From the NCBI GenBank assembly GCA_005503215.1, contig SCNS01000007.1:145170-209169 (forward strand): a stretch of 64,000 nt of DNA, written 5' to 3'. The notes beneath the pieces were generated by a model that was not told where the DNA came from, ran no database searches, and worked only from the letters and a program-made list of their open reading frames with translations. The translations under genes and the position numbers were made by a program. This DNA comes from Sphingomonadaceae bacterium 3R27C6 (GTDB taxonomy: Bacteria > Pseudomonadota > Alphaproteobacteria > Sphingomonadales > Sphingomonadaceae). Positions 7,977 through 15,778 of the stretch are shown here, piece after piece; within the stretch, counting starts at the first letter, position 1, and each line of letters begins with the position of its first letter.

Positions 7977-8616
7977 ACTGGCGATGCTGGCCCTTGCGCT
8001 CGCGCCCGCCACGGCGCTCGCGAAGGACAAGCTGCCGCCCGACGCCTTTTCGGTTTCGATGCCGCCGCCGCCGCCATCGGCGCCGGCGAACGGCTCGATC
8101 TTTCAGGGCAGCTATGTCGCGCTCACCTCGGGCGGGCGCGCAGGCGCCGTCGGCGATATCGTCACGATCCAGCTCGTCGAGCGCACCGCCGCGACGAAAA
8201 GCAACGCCGCGGGCACGCAGCGCGACGGCGATATCGGCCTGACGCCGCCGACCACCGGCCCGCTGTCGCTGTTCAACCCCAGCGATATCGCGATGGGCGG
8301 CAGCCAGGCGTTCAAGGGCAAGGGCGATGCGTCGCAATCGAACGCGCTGTCGGGCGAAGTCAGCGTGACGATCGCCGCCGTCTATCCGAACGGGACGATG
8401 TTCGTGCGCGGCGAAAAGCTGCTCACGCTCAATCGCGGCGACGAACGCGTCCAGATTTCGGGGATCATTCGCGCGATCGACATCAGCCCCGACAACCGCA
8501 TCCTGTCGACGCGCGTCGCCGATGCCAAGATCCGTTACGTCGGCAAGGGCGAGATCGCCCGCGCGAGCCAGCAAGGCTGGCTGCAGCGCTTCTTCTCGAT
8601 CATCAGCCCGTTCTAA
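7957..8616 (+). CDS. flgH: Flagellar L-ring protein FlgH, without lipobox cysteine
   Basis: 219 aa. FlgH forms the outer-membrane L ring around the distal rod. The core is clear (GSIFQGSYVALTSGGRAGAVGDIVTIQLVERT..., ISGIIRAIDISPDNRILSTRVADAKIRYVGKG). In enterobacteria FlgH is a lipoprotein with an N-terminal LxxC lipobox. Here the first 25 residues (MPRRLSKLAMLALALAPATALAKD) look like a plain Sec type-I signal with no cysteine. The start at 7957 lies inside flgG; the next ATG (7981) would shorten the signal's n-region. Confidence 0.94.
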   Translation: MPRRLSKLAMLALALAPATALAKDKLPPDAFSVSMPPPPPSAPANGSIFQGSYVALTSGGRAGAVGDIVTIQLVERTAATKSNAAGTQRDGDIGLTPPTTGPLSLFNPSDIAMGGSQAFKGKGDASQSNALSGEVSVTIAAVYPNGTMFVRGEKLLTLNRGDERVQISGIIRAIDISPDNRILSTRVADAKIRYVGKGEIARASQQGWLQRFFSIISPF

Positions 8617-8630
8617 CAGAGGAATTTGAA

Positions 8631-9740
8631 GTGACCCAGCGTCCGACCCTGTTCACCCTTTTTGCGCTCCTGCTCGCGAGCTTCGCCTTTGCGGCGCCCG
8701 CGCACGCCGAGCGCATCAAGGACATGGGCCAGTTCCAGGGCCTGCGCGCCAACCAATTGACGGGGTATGGCATCGTCGTCGGGCTCGCGGGCACGGGCGA
8801 CGACAGCCTCGACTATTCGACGCTGGGCATGAAGGGCGCGGTCTCGCGCTTCGGGCTGACGCTGCCGCCGGGGGTCAATCCGGCGCTGAAGAATGCCGCG
8901 GCGGTGATGATCACCGCCGAACTGCCGCCCTTCGCCAAACCCGGCCAGCGGCTCGACGTCACCGTGTCGGCGATCGGCAAGTCCAAAAGCCTGCGCGGCG
9001 GCACGCTCGTGCTCGCGCCGCTTTATGGCGCCGACGGACAGATTTATGCGATGGTGCAGGGCAATCTCGTCATCGGCGGCCTTGGCGTCGATGCCGCCGA
9101 CGGTTCGAAGCTGACGGTCAATGTGCCGTCGAGCGGCCGCATCGCGGGCGGCGCGACGGTCGAACGCGCGGTCGACACCGGCTTTGCGACGTCGAGCTAT
9201 CTGACCTTCAACCTCCACCAGTTCGATGCGACCAATGCCAAGCGGGTGACCGACGTGATCAACGCCGCGCTGCCCGGCTCGGCATCGATGATCGACGGCG
9301 CCAGCATCGCGATCCGCACGGGCGGCAACGGCGACGAACGCATCCGGCTGATCTCGCAGATCGAAAATCTGGGCGTCCAGCGCGCCGAGCCGCCCGCGAA
9401 GGTCATCGTCAATGCCCGCACCGGCACCGTCGTGATCAACGGCGCGGTCCGCGTCGGCACCGCCGCGGTGACGCAGGGCAAGCTCACCGTCTCGATCAAG
9501 GAATCGCCGATGGTCGTGCAGCCCGCGCCGTTCAGCCGCGGCCAGACCGCGGTCGAAGAGTCGAGCGAGATCAGCGTCGAGCAGGACTATCGTCCGGTGA
9601 TGCTGGTCAAGCCGACCGCCTCGCTTTCCGAACTCGTCGATGCGATCAATCGCATGGGCGTTCCCCCGGGCGACCTCGTCGCCATCCTCGAAGCGCTGAG
9701 CCAGGCTGGCGCGCTCACTGCGGAACTGGTGATCATATGA
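8631..9740 (+). CDS. flgI: Flagellar P-ring protein FlgI
   Basis: 369 aa. FlgI builds the periplasmic P ring. It has a Sec signal peptide (residues 1-26, ending AAPAHAE), then the family opening RIKDMGQFQGLRANQLTGYGIVVGLAGTGD; the C-terminal LVDAINRMGVPPGDLVAILEALSQAGAL is diagnostic. The start codon is GTG at 8631 behind GAGGAA. The stop overlaps the flgJ start by four bases. Rod-binding FlgJ next and FlgA (minus strand, 3713) complete P-ring assembly. Confidence 0.97.
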   Translation: MTQRPTLFTLFALLLASFAFAAPAHAERIKDMGQFQGLRANQLTGYGIVVGLAGTGDDSLDYSTLGMKGAVSRFGLTLPPGVNPALKNAAAVMITAELPPFAKPGQRLDVTVSAIGKSKSLRGGTLVLAPLYGADGQIYAMVQGNLVIGGLGVDAADGSKLTVNVPSSGRIAGGATVERAVDTGFATSSYLTFNLHQFDATNAKRVTDVINAALPGSASMIDGASIAIRTGGNGDERIRLISQIENLGVQRAEPPAKVIVNARTGTVVINGAVRVGTAAVTQGKLTVSIKESPMVVQPAPFSRGQTAVEESSEISVEQDYRPVMLVKPTASLSELVDAINRMGVPPGDLVAILEALSQAGALTAELVII

Positions 9741-10054
9741 CGAGCCCTATTTCTTCGATCGGCGCCACCCCCACGCCTGCCGCCGCTGGTGGCGGCGATG
9801 GTGGGCTGCGCAAGGCTGCCGAAGCCTTTGAAGCCGTGATCCTGCGCCAGCTGATGGCGTCGATGCGGCAGGCCAAGCTCGGCGACGATATATTGGGATC
9901 GAGCGCGACCGACAATTTCCGCGAAATGGCCGACGCGCGCACCGCCGACAGCCTTGCCGCGATGCGCCAGTTCGGGATCGCCGACATGGTCGAGCGGCAG
10001 TTTCGCGGTCAGCTCGGCGGGCACGCCGGTCGCATTGGCGGAGGCGTGCAATGA
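9737..10054 (+). CDS. flgJ: Rod-binding protein FlgJ, N-terminal domain only
   Basis: 105 aa. It corresponds to the N-terminal rod-capping half of FlgJ (LRKAAEAFEAVILRQLMASMRQAKLGDDILGSSATDNFREMADARTADSLA). The C-terminal beta-N-acetylglucosaminidase/muramidase half found in enterobacterial FlgJ is absent, as in many alphaproteobacteria. The lytic transglycosylase at 2033-2860 probably supplies that activity. It overlaps flgI and flgK by four bases each. Confidence 0.92.
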   Translation: MTSPISSIGATPTPAAAGGGDGGLRKAAEAFEAVILRQLMASMRQAKLGDDILGSSATDNFREMADARTADSLAAMRQFGIADMVERQFRGQLGGHAGRIGGGVQ

Positions 10055-11376
10055 GCGACCTGCTCGGCATCGGCTATAGCGGGCTCAAGGCCTATTCGCG
10101 TGCGCTCTCGACGATCGGCGACAATATCGCCAACGCCCAGACCCCCGGATATGCGCGGCGCCGGCTCGAGATGATGGAAGCCGTCGGCGGCGGCAATTCG
10201 ATCTTCTACCGCGGCAATACCAACCCCGGCGGCGTCGACATTCGCGGCATCGACCGCTCGGTCGACGGATGGCTGATCGAGGATTCGCGGATTACCTCGG
10301 GCGACGCCGAACGCTCGGCGACGAAGCTCGGCTGGCTCGGCAAGACCGAGGATGCGCTGAGCGACGAAACCAACGGCATCAAGACGGGGCTGACCAAGCT
10401 TTACACGACCGCCGACCAGCTCACCGCCGATCCGACGAACCGCACGCTGCGTGCGCAGTTCCTGCAATCGGTCGACGATATCGCGTCGGGCTTTCGCACC
10501 GCGGCGGGCCAGCTCGACAAGATGGGCGAGGGGATCGAGGGCGCTGCAGCGAGCACGGTCGACCAGTTCAACAGCAATCTGAATGCGCTTGAACAGATCA
10601 ACATCGGGCTGCGCAAGGCGCGGCCGGGCTCGACCAACGAGGCGAGCCTGCTCGACGAGCGCGACCGGCTGCTCGACAAATTGTCGTCGCAGGCCGGCGT
10701 CAGCCCGACCTTCGACAATAATGGCGCGGTGACGCTGCGCGCGGCCGGATCGGGCGACCTGCTCGTCGGCGGCGGCGTGGTGAACCCGATTTCGGTCACC
10801 GCCGCCCCCGACGGGCGCCTGTCGTACAGCGTCGGCGGTTCGCCGCTTGCGATCTCGACGGGCTCGCTTGCCGGCCTTGCCGAAGGTGCGAACCATGTCG
10901 CCGACCAGCGCGCATCGCTCGACACGATGGCGACGCAGTTTGCGAGCCAGCTCAACGCCGCGCACCAGGCGGGCACCGACGCCAATGGCAATCCGGGCCA
11001 GCCGCTGTTCACCGGCACGAGCGCGGCAACGCTGACCGCCGCGACGCTGACCCCCGATCAGGTGGCGGCGGCGAACGCGTCGGGCAGCAACGGCAATATG
11101 CTCGCGCTCGGTGCGATGCGCGGGGCGAACGATCCCGAAGCGCGCTGGTCGGGCCATCTGGCGACGCAGGCGCAGGCCGTGTCGTCGGCGCGGGCGCAGG
11201 ACGCCGCCGCGGCGACGCGTGCCGATGCCTCGGCCGCAGCGCGCGACGGCGTCAGCCAGGTCGATCTCGACACCGAAGCCGCCGAACTGCTGCGCTTCCA
11301 GCAGGCCTATTCGGCCGCCGCGCGCACGATCCAGGTCGCGCGCGAAACCATGCAAACATTGCTCAGCTCGCTCTAA
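10051..11376 (+). CDS. flgK: Hook-associated protein 1, FlgK
   Basis: 441 aa. FlgK is the first hook-filament junction protein. N-terminal LLGIGYSGLKAYSRALSTIGDNIANAQTPGYARRRLEM and C-terminal VSQVDLDTEAAELLRFQQAYSAAARTIQVARETMQTLLSSL are the canonical D0 helices. It is an operon member with flgJ upstream (overlap) and flgL 15 bases downstream. It is exported with the help of the FlgN-type chaperone (2940). Confidence 0.95.
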   Translation: MSDLLGIGYSGLKAYSRALSTIGDNIANAQTPGYARRRLEMMEAVGGGNSIFYRGNTNPGGVDIRGIDRSVDGWLIEDSRITSGDAERSATKLGWLGKTEDALSDETNGIKTGLTKLYTTADQLTADPTNRTLRAQFLQSVDDIASGFRTAAGQLDKMGEGIEGAAASTVDQFNSNLNALEQINIGLRKARPGSTNEASLLDERDRLLDKLSSQAGVSPTFDNNGAVTLRAAGSGDLLVGGGVVNPISVTAAPDGRLSYSVGGSPLAISTGSLAGLAEGANHVADQRASLDTMATQFASQLNAAHQAGTDANGNPGQPLFTGTSAATLTAATLTPDQVAAANASGSNGNMLALGAMRGANDPEARWSGHLATQAQAVSSARAQDAAAATRADASAAARDGVSQVDLDTEAAELLRFQQAYSAAARTIQVARETMQTLLSSL

Positions 11377-11391
11377 GGAAGGGTCAGGATC

Positions 11392-12222
11392 ATGATCAAC
11401 GCCGTGGGCAACCGCATGACGCGCGAAATCGCGCGCCAACAGAAACTCGCCGACGCGCTCGAGCGGACGCAGATCCAGATATCGGGCGGGAAAAAGCTGC
11501 TGCGCATGTCCGACGATCCCGTCGCGGCGCGGCGGATCGCGACGATCGGCACGACGCAGGCGAGCATGACCGCCTGGTCGGCCAATGTGAACGCGGCCGA
11601 CGCGCTGGTTTCGCAGGCCGATGGCGTTATGAAATCGGTCAGCAACCTGATGACCCGCGCGCGCGAGCTGACGCTTTCGGCAGCGAGCGATACGACAAAT
11701 CCCGCCGACCGCGCGACCATCGCCGCCGAACTCGGCACGATCGCCGACGAACTCGACGCGCTTGCCGCGACGCGCGATTCGAACGGCGAGCCCGTGTTCG
11801 CGACCGGCACCGCGCGCGTGATGCGCTTTGATTCGGATCTCAGCTTCGCGCCGGTTCCATCGGCGGCCGACGTTTTCGTCGTCGGCGGAAACAGCCTGTC
11901 GACCGGTATTCGCGATGCGGCCGCCGCGGTTGCGGCGGGCGACAAGGCGATGATGGGAGCGTCGATCACGGCGCTCGACACCGCGATCAGCCATGCCGCC
12001 GATAAACATGCCGAAATCGGCCTGTCGGGCGGGCGGCTCGACCGCATCGCCGATGGGCTCGCGGCGCGCGGGATCACGCTCAAGGATGAGCGGTCGTCGG
12101 TCGAGGACACCGACCTCGATGTGGCGATCGCGCAGCTCAATGCCCAGGATCTGACGCTGCAGGCGGCGCAGGCGGCCTTTGCGAAGATCAACCGGCAGAG
12201 CTTGTTCGATATTTTGAACTGA
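11392..12222 (+). CDS. flgL: Hook-associated protein 3, FlgL (flagellin-like)
   Basis: 276 aa, flagellin-family junction protein. N-terminal MINAVGNRMTREIARQQKLADALERTQIQISGGKKLLRMSDDPVAARR and C-terminal SSVEDTDLDVAIAQLNAQDLTLQAAQAAFAKINRQSLFD match FlgL. GGAAGG lies before ATG 11392. It is the last gene of the flgB-flgL operon; motA follows after 102 bases with its own promoter. Confidence 0.94.
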   Translation: MINAVGNRMTREIARQQKLADALERTQIQISGGKKLLRMSDDPVAARRIATIGTTQASMTAWSANVNAADALVSQADGVMKSVSNLMTRARELTLSAASDTTNPADRATIAAELGTIADELDALAATRDSNGEPVFATGTARVMRFDSDLSFAPVPSAADVFVVGGNSLSTGIRDAAAAVAAGDKAMMGASITALDTAISHAADKHAEIGLSGGRLDRIADGLAARGITLKDERSSVEDTDLDVAIAQLNAQDLTLQAAQAAFAKINRQSLFDILN

Positions 12223-12228
12223 CGCCCC

Positions 12229-12255
12229 TCAATTTTCCGGCGCCGCTGCCGTTAC
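12229..12255 (+). promoter_or_regulatory. Sigma-28 type promoter of motA
   Basis: TCAA-N15-GCCGTTAC (extended -35 CTCAA from 12228). The -10 word is identical to that of fliC (29524) and the spacing is the same. It lies 70 bases upstream of the motA start. Confidence 0.75.
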
Positions 12256-12324
12256 TCATCAAGACGTCCCTGAATTTGCGGGGGCCGGCTTCGACAGCCG
12301 GGTCCGAATGGAGTTTGCTCGCAC

Positions 12325-13188
12325 ATGTTTCCCGTTGTCGGCATTGTCGTACTGATCCTGCTGGTCTTCGGGGGCTTCGCGCTGACCGGCGGCAATCTGG
12401 GTCCCGTCATGCACGCGCTGCCGCACGAAATGTTGATCATCGGCGGTGCGGCACTCGGCTCGCTGATCATCGGCAATTCGGGTGCCGACCTGAAGGCGCT
12501 CGGCGGCGGGCTCGCCAAGGTGTTCAAGGGACCGAAGTATAAGAAGCAGGATTATCTCGACTGCATCCTGCTCGTCTCGACCTTGATGAAGATGATGCGC
12601 ACCGAAGGACCGGTTGCCGTCGAGCCGCACATCGAGGATCCGAAAAACTCGACGATCTTTCAGCAATATCCCAAGCTTTTGAAGGACGACACGCTCGTCC
12701 ACCTGATCTGCGACACGCTGCGCCTCGTCGTCGTGTCGTCGGGTACGCTCGATCCGCACGCGGTCGAAGAGGTGATGGATAATGCGCTGAAGAGCCACCA
12801 TCATCATTCGATGAAGCCCGCCGAAGGTCTGCAGAGCCTTGCCGACGCGCTTCCCGCGCTCGGCATCGTCGCCGCGGTGCTCGGCGTCGTGAAGACGATG
12901 GGCTCGATCGACAAGCCGCCGGCGATCCTCGGCGCGATGATCGGCTCGGCGCTCGTCGGCACCTTCCTCGGCGTGCTCCTCGCTTATGGCCTTGTCGGCC
13001 CGTTCGCGACGCGCGCCAAGGCGGTGATCGAAAGCGACGCCGCCATCTATCATACGGTCAAACAGCTGATCATCGCGTCGCTCCACGGCCATCCGCAGCC
13101 GCTGGTGATCGAGGCGGCGCGGTCGGGCGTCGACCATCATAACCAGCCGAGCTTTGCTGAAGTATTCGACGGAATGCGGGGCCGTTAG
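12325..13188 (+). CDS. motA: Flagellar motor stator protein MotA
   Basis: 287 aa. MotA forms, with MotB, the ion channel that drives rotation. Four membrane segments are visible near residues 3-20, 33-52, 168-188 and 200-222, with the conserved stretch LADALPALGIVAAVLGVVKTMGSI ahead of TM4. Its stop codon TAG (13186-13188) includes the left TA and first base of an inserted repeat element; without the insert the stop would be TAA directly followed by the motB ATG. Confidence 0.96.
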   Translation: MFPVVGIVVLILLVFGGFALTGGNLGPVMHALPHEMLIIGGAALGSLIIGNSGADLKALGGGLAKVFKGPKYKKQDYLDCILLVSTLMKMMRTEGPVAVEPHIEDPKNSTIFQQYPKLLKDDTLVHLICDTLRLVVVSSGTLDPHAVEEVMDNALKSHHHHSMKPAEGLQSLADALPALGIVAAVLGVVKTMGSIDKPPAILGAMIGSALVGTFLGVLLAYGLVGPFATRAKAVIESDAAIYHTVKQLIIASLHGHPQPLVIEAARSGVDHHNQPSFAEVFDGMRGR

Positions 13189-13453
13189 GGTCTGGCTCCG
13201 CTCTTAACGGGACCGAGGTTTGAAGCGATTTTGTTCAGGGCAAGGAAGCAAGGCGAAGTAATATGTTGATATTTCAAGGCTTGCTGACGCAGCCATGGGC
13301 AAAATCGATCAAATCCCGAAGGGACGCCGAAATGGCTTCGATCTTGGGCATGTGCAGTCTTGCGGGTAGCGATGCTACCCGCGGCGCCCGCCCAAGCCCA
13401 ATATCTTTGCCATTTCGACGCCTCGGTCCCGTTAAGAGCGGAGCCAGACCCTA
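13186..13453. mobile_element. MITE-like element between motA and motB
   Basis: A 264-base element (13188-13451) begins and ends with perfect 31-base terminal inverted repeats (13188-13218 and 13421-13451) and is flanked by TA on both sides (13186-13187, 13452-13453). TA duplication is the insertion hallmark of the IS630/Tc1-mariner group. There is no credible coding frame inside. The right half is rich in nested palindromes, including a perfect 9-base stem GCGGGTAGC-GAT-GCTACCCGC at 13362-13382. Removing the element with one TA restores CGT-TAA-ATG, joining the motA stop to the motB start. The element's right end supplies the only Shine-Dalgarno-like bases (GCGGAG) before motB. Confidence 0.85.
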
Positions 13454-13454
13454 A

Positions 13455-14303
13455 ATGGCCGCGCGTCCCAACATGCCGCGGCCGATCATCGTCAAGAAGG
13501 TGATCCAGCAGGCGCACGGCGGCCATCACGGCGGCGCGTGGAAGGTCGCCTATGCCGACTTCGTCACCGCGATGATGGCCTTCTTCCTTTTGATGTGGCT
13601 GCTCGGTGCGACGAACGAGGCGCAGCGCAAGGCGCTCGCCGACTATTTCGCGCCGACGATCGTCCAGACCAAGACCGAGACCGCCGGGTCGACGGGCCTG
13701 TTCGGTGGCGACTCGCTGGTCGCGGCGGACAAATACCCACATGGCGCGGCGCAGACGGGCACGCGCGCCATGACGATTCCGCGCGACGCCACGGGCGGAC
13801 CGCGCGAAGCGTCGGGGCGCGAGCGCGCGAGCGACAAGGAGCAGTTCAAGAAGCTCGCCCAGACGCTGATGGATCAATTGCAGGCAAAGGGCGACCTCAA
13901 GCGTCTCGCGCCGAACCTGCGCTTTACCGAAACGCTCGAGGGGCTGCGGATCGACGTCATCGACGATGCGAATCTTTCGATGTTCGTGATGGGCACCAGC
14001 CAGCTCACCCCCGATGGCGCGCGGCTGTTCCGCGAGATCGCGAAACCGATCGCGGCCGTGTCGAACCAGGTGATGGTGCGCGGTCACACCGACGCCGCGC
14101 CCTGGTCGGCGAAATCGGGCACGAACAACTGGCGCCTGTCGGTCGACCGGGCCGAGGTCACGCGCCACTATCTGGAGTTCCGCGGCATCGCCACGAATCG
14201 CTTTTCGCGAATCGAAGGGGTCGCCGATCGCGAGCCCTATGTCCCCTCCGACCGATTCGATCCGCGCAACCGCCGCATCTCGATCACGCTGGGCTGGCGC
14301 TAG
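13455..14303 (+). CDS. motB: Flagellar motor stator protein MotB
   Basis: 282 aa. It has a single N-terminal membrane helix (residues 31-50, AYADFVTAMMAFFLLMWLLG) with the proton-binding aspartate Asp35, and a C-terminal OmpA-like peptidoglycan-binding domain (MVRGHTDAAPWSAKSGTNNWRLSVDRAEVTRHYL, then DPRNRRISITLGW). It anchors the stator to the cell wall. The ATG at 13455 begins two bases after the MITE right end, so its expression may depend on transcription through the element. Confidence 0.96.
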   Translation: MAARPNMPRPIIVKKVIQQAHGGHHGGAWKVAYADFVTAMMAFFLLMWLLGATNEAQRKALADYFAPTIVQTKTETAGSTGLFGGDSLVAADKYPHGAAQTGTRAMTIPRDATGGPREASGRERASDKEQFKKLAQTLMDQLQAKGDLKRLAPNLRFTETLEGLRIDVIDDANLSMFVMGTSQLTPDGARLFREIAKPIAAVSNQVMVRGHTDAAPWSAKSGTNNWRLSVDRAEVTRHYLEFRGIATNRFSRIEGVADREPYVPSDRFDPRNRRISITLGWR

Positions 14304-14499
14304 CCGCATGGCAATTAGTGCCAGTTTGGCAGCATCTTGGAGATAGTTAACGCGATTGCGCGTTAATTACTTCCAATCTGGCAATATCTCTTTGTTTTGA
14401 ATGAGTTAGCTAACGGCTGATAAGCTTTTGTTTACCAGTTTCGTCAATTCCTGAATCCATCGAAGGGGGCACCGAGCGGGCGGTGCGGTGGAGACTGAA
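14304..14499. promoter_or_regulatory. Upstream region of the FleQ-like gene with repeats and palindrome
   Basis: No gene. Two direct repeats of pattern CCA-N3-TGGCA-N2-ATCT (14321-14337 and 14373-14389, 13 of 17 bases identical) start 52 bases apart, about five helical turns. Between them is a perfect 8-base-arm palindrome TTAACGCG-ATTG-CGCGTTAA (14347-14366). AT-rich sequence follows to the gene. This looks like a regulator-binding region; no sigma-54 or sigma-28 promoter was found here. Confidence 0.45.
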
Positions 14500-15558
14500 A
14501 TGACACTGGGGCAGAACAACAATGCAGCGCTCGAAGCGCTGATCATCGGAACGAGCCCGGCGACCTGCCGGCTGCGCGAGATGATCCGCCGCGTGGCGCG
14601 CTCGAACGCCTCGGTGATGCTTTGCGGCCCGTCGGGCTCGGGCAAGGAACTCGTTGCCCGTGCCATCCACGACGAAGGCGCCCGTGCCGGCAAGGCTTTT
14701 TCGGCCATCAACTGCGGTGCGATCCCCGGCGAACTCATCGAATCCGAACTCTTCGGGCATGAAAAGGGCAGCTTCACCGGCGCCCACGCCCGCCGCATCG
14801 GCCATTTCGAAGCGACCGAGGGCGGCACGCTCTTCCTCGACGAAATCGGCGACATGCGTTTCGACATGCAGGTCAAACTGCTCCGCGTGCTCGAAGACCG
14901 GACGATCGTCCGCGTCGGCAGCAGCGACGTGAAGGCCGTCGACGTCCGCGTCATTTCGGCCACCCACCAGGATCTCGGCGCCGCGATCGCCGATGGCAAA
15001 TTCCGCGAAGACCTGTTCTTCCGGCTCGGCGTGGTTGTGCTCCAGGTCCCCAGCCTTGCCAACCGCGTCGAGGATATTCCGGCGCTCATCCGCCATTTCC
15101 AGCGCCAGATGCCCGCTGACGCCAAATGCCGTTTCGACGATGCGGCGATGACGCTGCTGATGCAGCATGCATGGCCGGGCAATGTCCGCGAACTCAGGAA
15201 TTTTGTGGAGCGCGCCAGCGTTCTCCATGGCGGCGAGACGCTCGGTCTCGATGACGTCGCCATGCTTTTGAACCCCACCGCAGCGCTAGCACCGCGACAG
15301 GCTGTCCCCAGCAGCCCCGTCGCGGTGCCGGCCAGCGCGGAAGAGGTGGCCCCGGCCGCGCCGCACGCCAAGACGCCGGCGCCGGGCCGCCCGATCGACC
15401 TCAAGCGCGAGATCGAAACGATCGAACTCGAACAAATCCACGTCGCGCTCGACCTTGCCGACGGCATCATCTCCGAAGCGGCGCGCCTGCTGACGCTGAA
15501 GCGCACGACGCTGATCGAAAAGATGCGCAAGTACGGCGTTCACCAGCAGGCCGCCTGA
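14500..15558 (+). CDS. FleQ-like sigma-54-dependent flagellar activator without receiver domain
   Basis: 352 aa AAA+ enhancer-binding protein. The central domain has Walker A GPSGSGKE (43-50), the sigma-54 contact loop GSFTGA (90-95) and Walker B TLFLDEIGD (110-118), followed by AWPGNVRELRNFVERA. The C-terminal helix-turn-helix (GIISEAARLLTLKRTTLIEKMRKYG) closely resembles that of Pseudomonas FleQ. The first 20 or so residues leave no room for a receiver or FleQ N-terminal domain, so activity must be set by other means. The start is chosen at ATG 14500 with GGAG six bases upstream; a GTG at 14488 is an alternative. It is the likely activator of the sigma-54 promoters in this cluster. Confidence 0.9.
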   Translation: MTLGQNNNAALEALIIGTSPATCRLREMIRRVARSNASVMLCGPSGSGKELVARAIHDEGARAGKAFSAINCGAIPGELIESELFGHEKGSFTGAHARRIGHFEATEGGTLFLDEIGDMRFDMQVKLLRVLEDRTIVRVGSSDVKAVDVRVISATHQDLGAAIADGKFREDLFFRLGVVVLQVPSLANRVEDIPALIRHFQRQMPADAKCRFDDAAMTLLMQHAWPGNVRELRNFVERASVLHGGETLGLDDVAMLLNPTAALAPRQAVPSSPVAVPASAEEVAPAAPHAKTPAPGRPIDLKREIETIELEQIHVALDLADGIISEAARLLTLKRTTLIEKMRKYGVHQQAA

Positions 15559-15619
15559 CCGGCCGCGATACAAGTTTCAGCACCCGCTGAAAAAGGGAGC
15601 TCTGGTCCGCTCCCGCACC

Positions 15620-15654
15620 ACCCGGCCGCCCGTCCCCACCATGGGCGGCCGGGT
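15620..15654 (+). terminator. Strong hairpin behind the FleQ-like gene
   Basis: Perfect 12-base stem ACCCGGCCGCCC / GGGCGGCCGGGT with an 11-base loop, 62 bases after the stop codon. It has no T-tract, so termination efficiency is uncertain; it may instead stabilise the mRNA 3' end. Confidence 0.5.
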
Positions 15655-15679
15655 AACCAGCGGGCATTTGAATGAATGC

Positions 15680-15773
15680 GGCACCGGCCCGCTCCCCCAC
15701 CCAGCCTCCCGACATAGTATTCTATGGGAGGCTGGGTGGGGGAGCGGGCCGGTGCCGTTCCACGTCAGTGGAA
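15680..15773. repeat. Long hairpin element, copy 1
   Basis: Perfect inverted repeat with 31-base arms (15680-15710 and 15726-15756) around a 15-base loop starting GACA, followed by a second small hairpin TTCCAC-GTCA-GTGGAA (15758-15773). It lies between the convergent 3' ends of the FleQ-like gene and fliS. A second copy is at 30550-30646; the arms differ at five positions and every change is compensated on the other arm. Confidence 0.85.
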
Positions 15774-15778
15774 AAACT

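Noticed and set aside
9712..9726. TGGCGCG-N4-CTGC inside the 3' end of flgI, a possible sigma-54 promoter for flgJ-flgK
   Set aside because: Spacing is right but it has two mismatches in the key words, lies in GC-rich coding sequence, and a near-consensus promoter already serves the operon.
13263..13454. 63-codon open frame within the MITE-like element
   Set aside because: No similarity to transposases, no start context, and it consists partly of the terminal inverted repeat.
14446..14460. GTCAATTCCTGAA before the FleQ-like gene as an autoregulatory FleQ box
   Set aside because: The spacing between half sites is five, not six, and the second half is TGAA, so it does not fit the exact form seen at 2994 and 4331.
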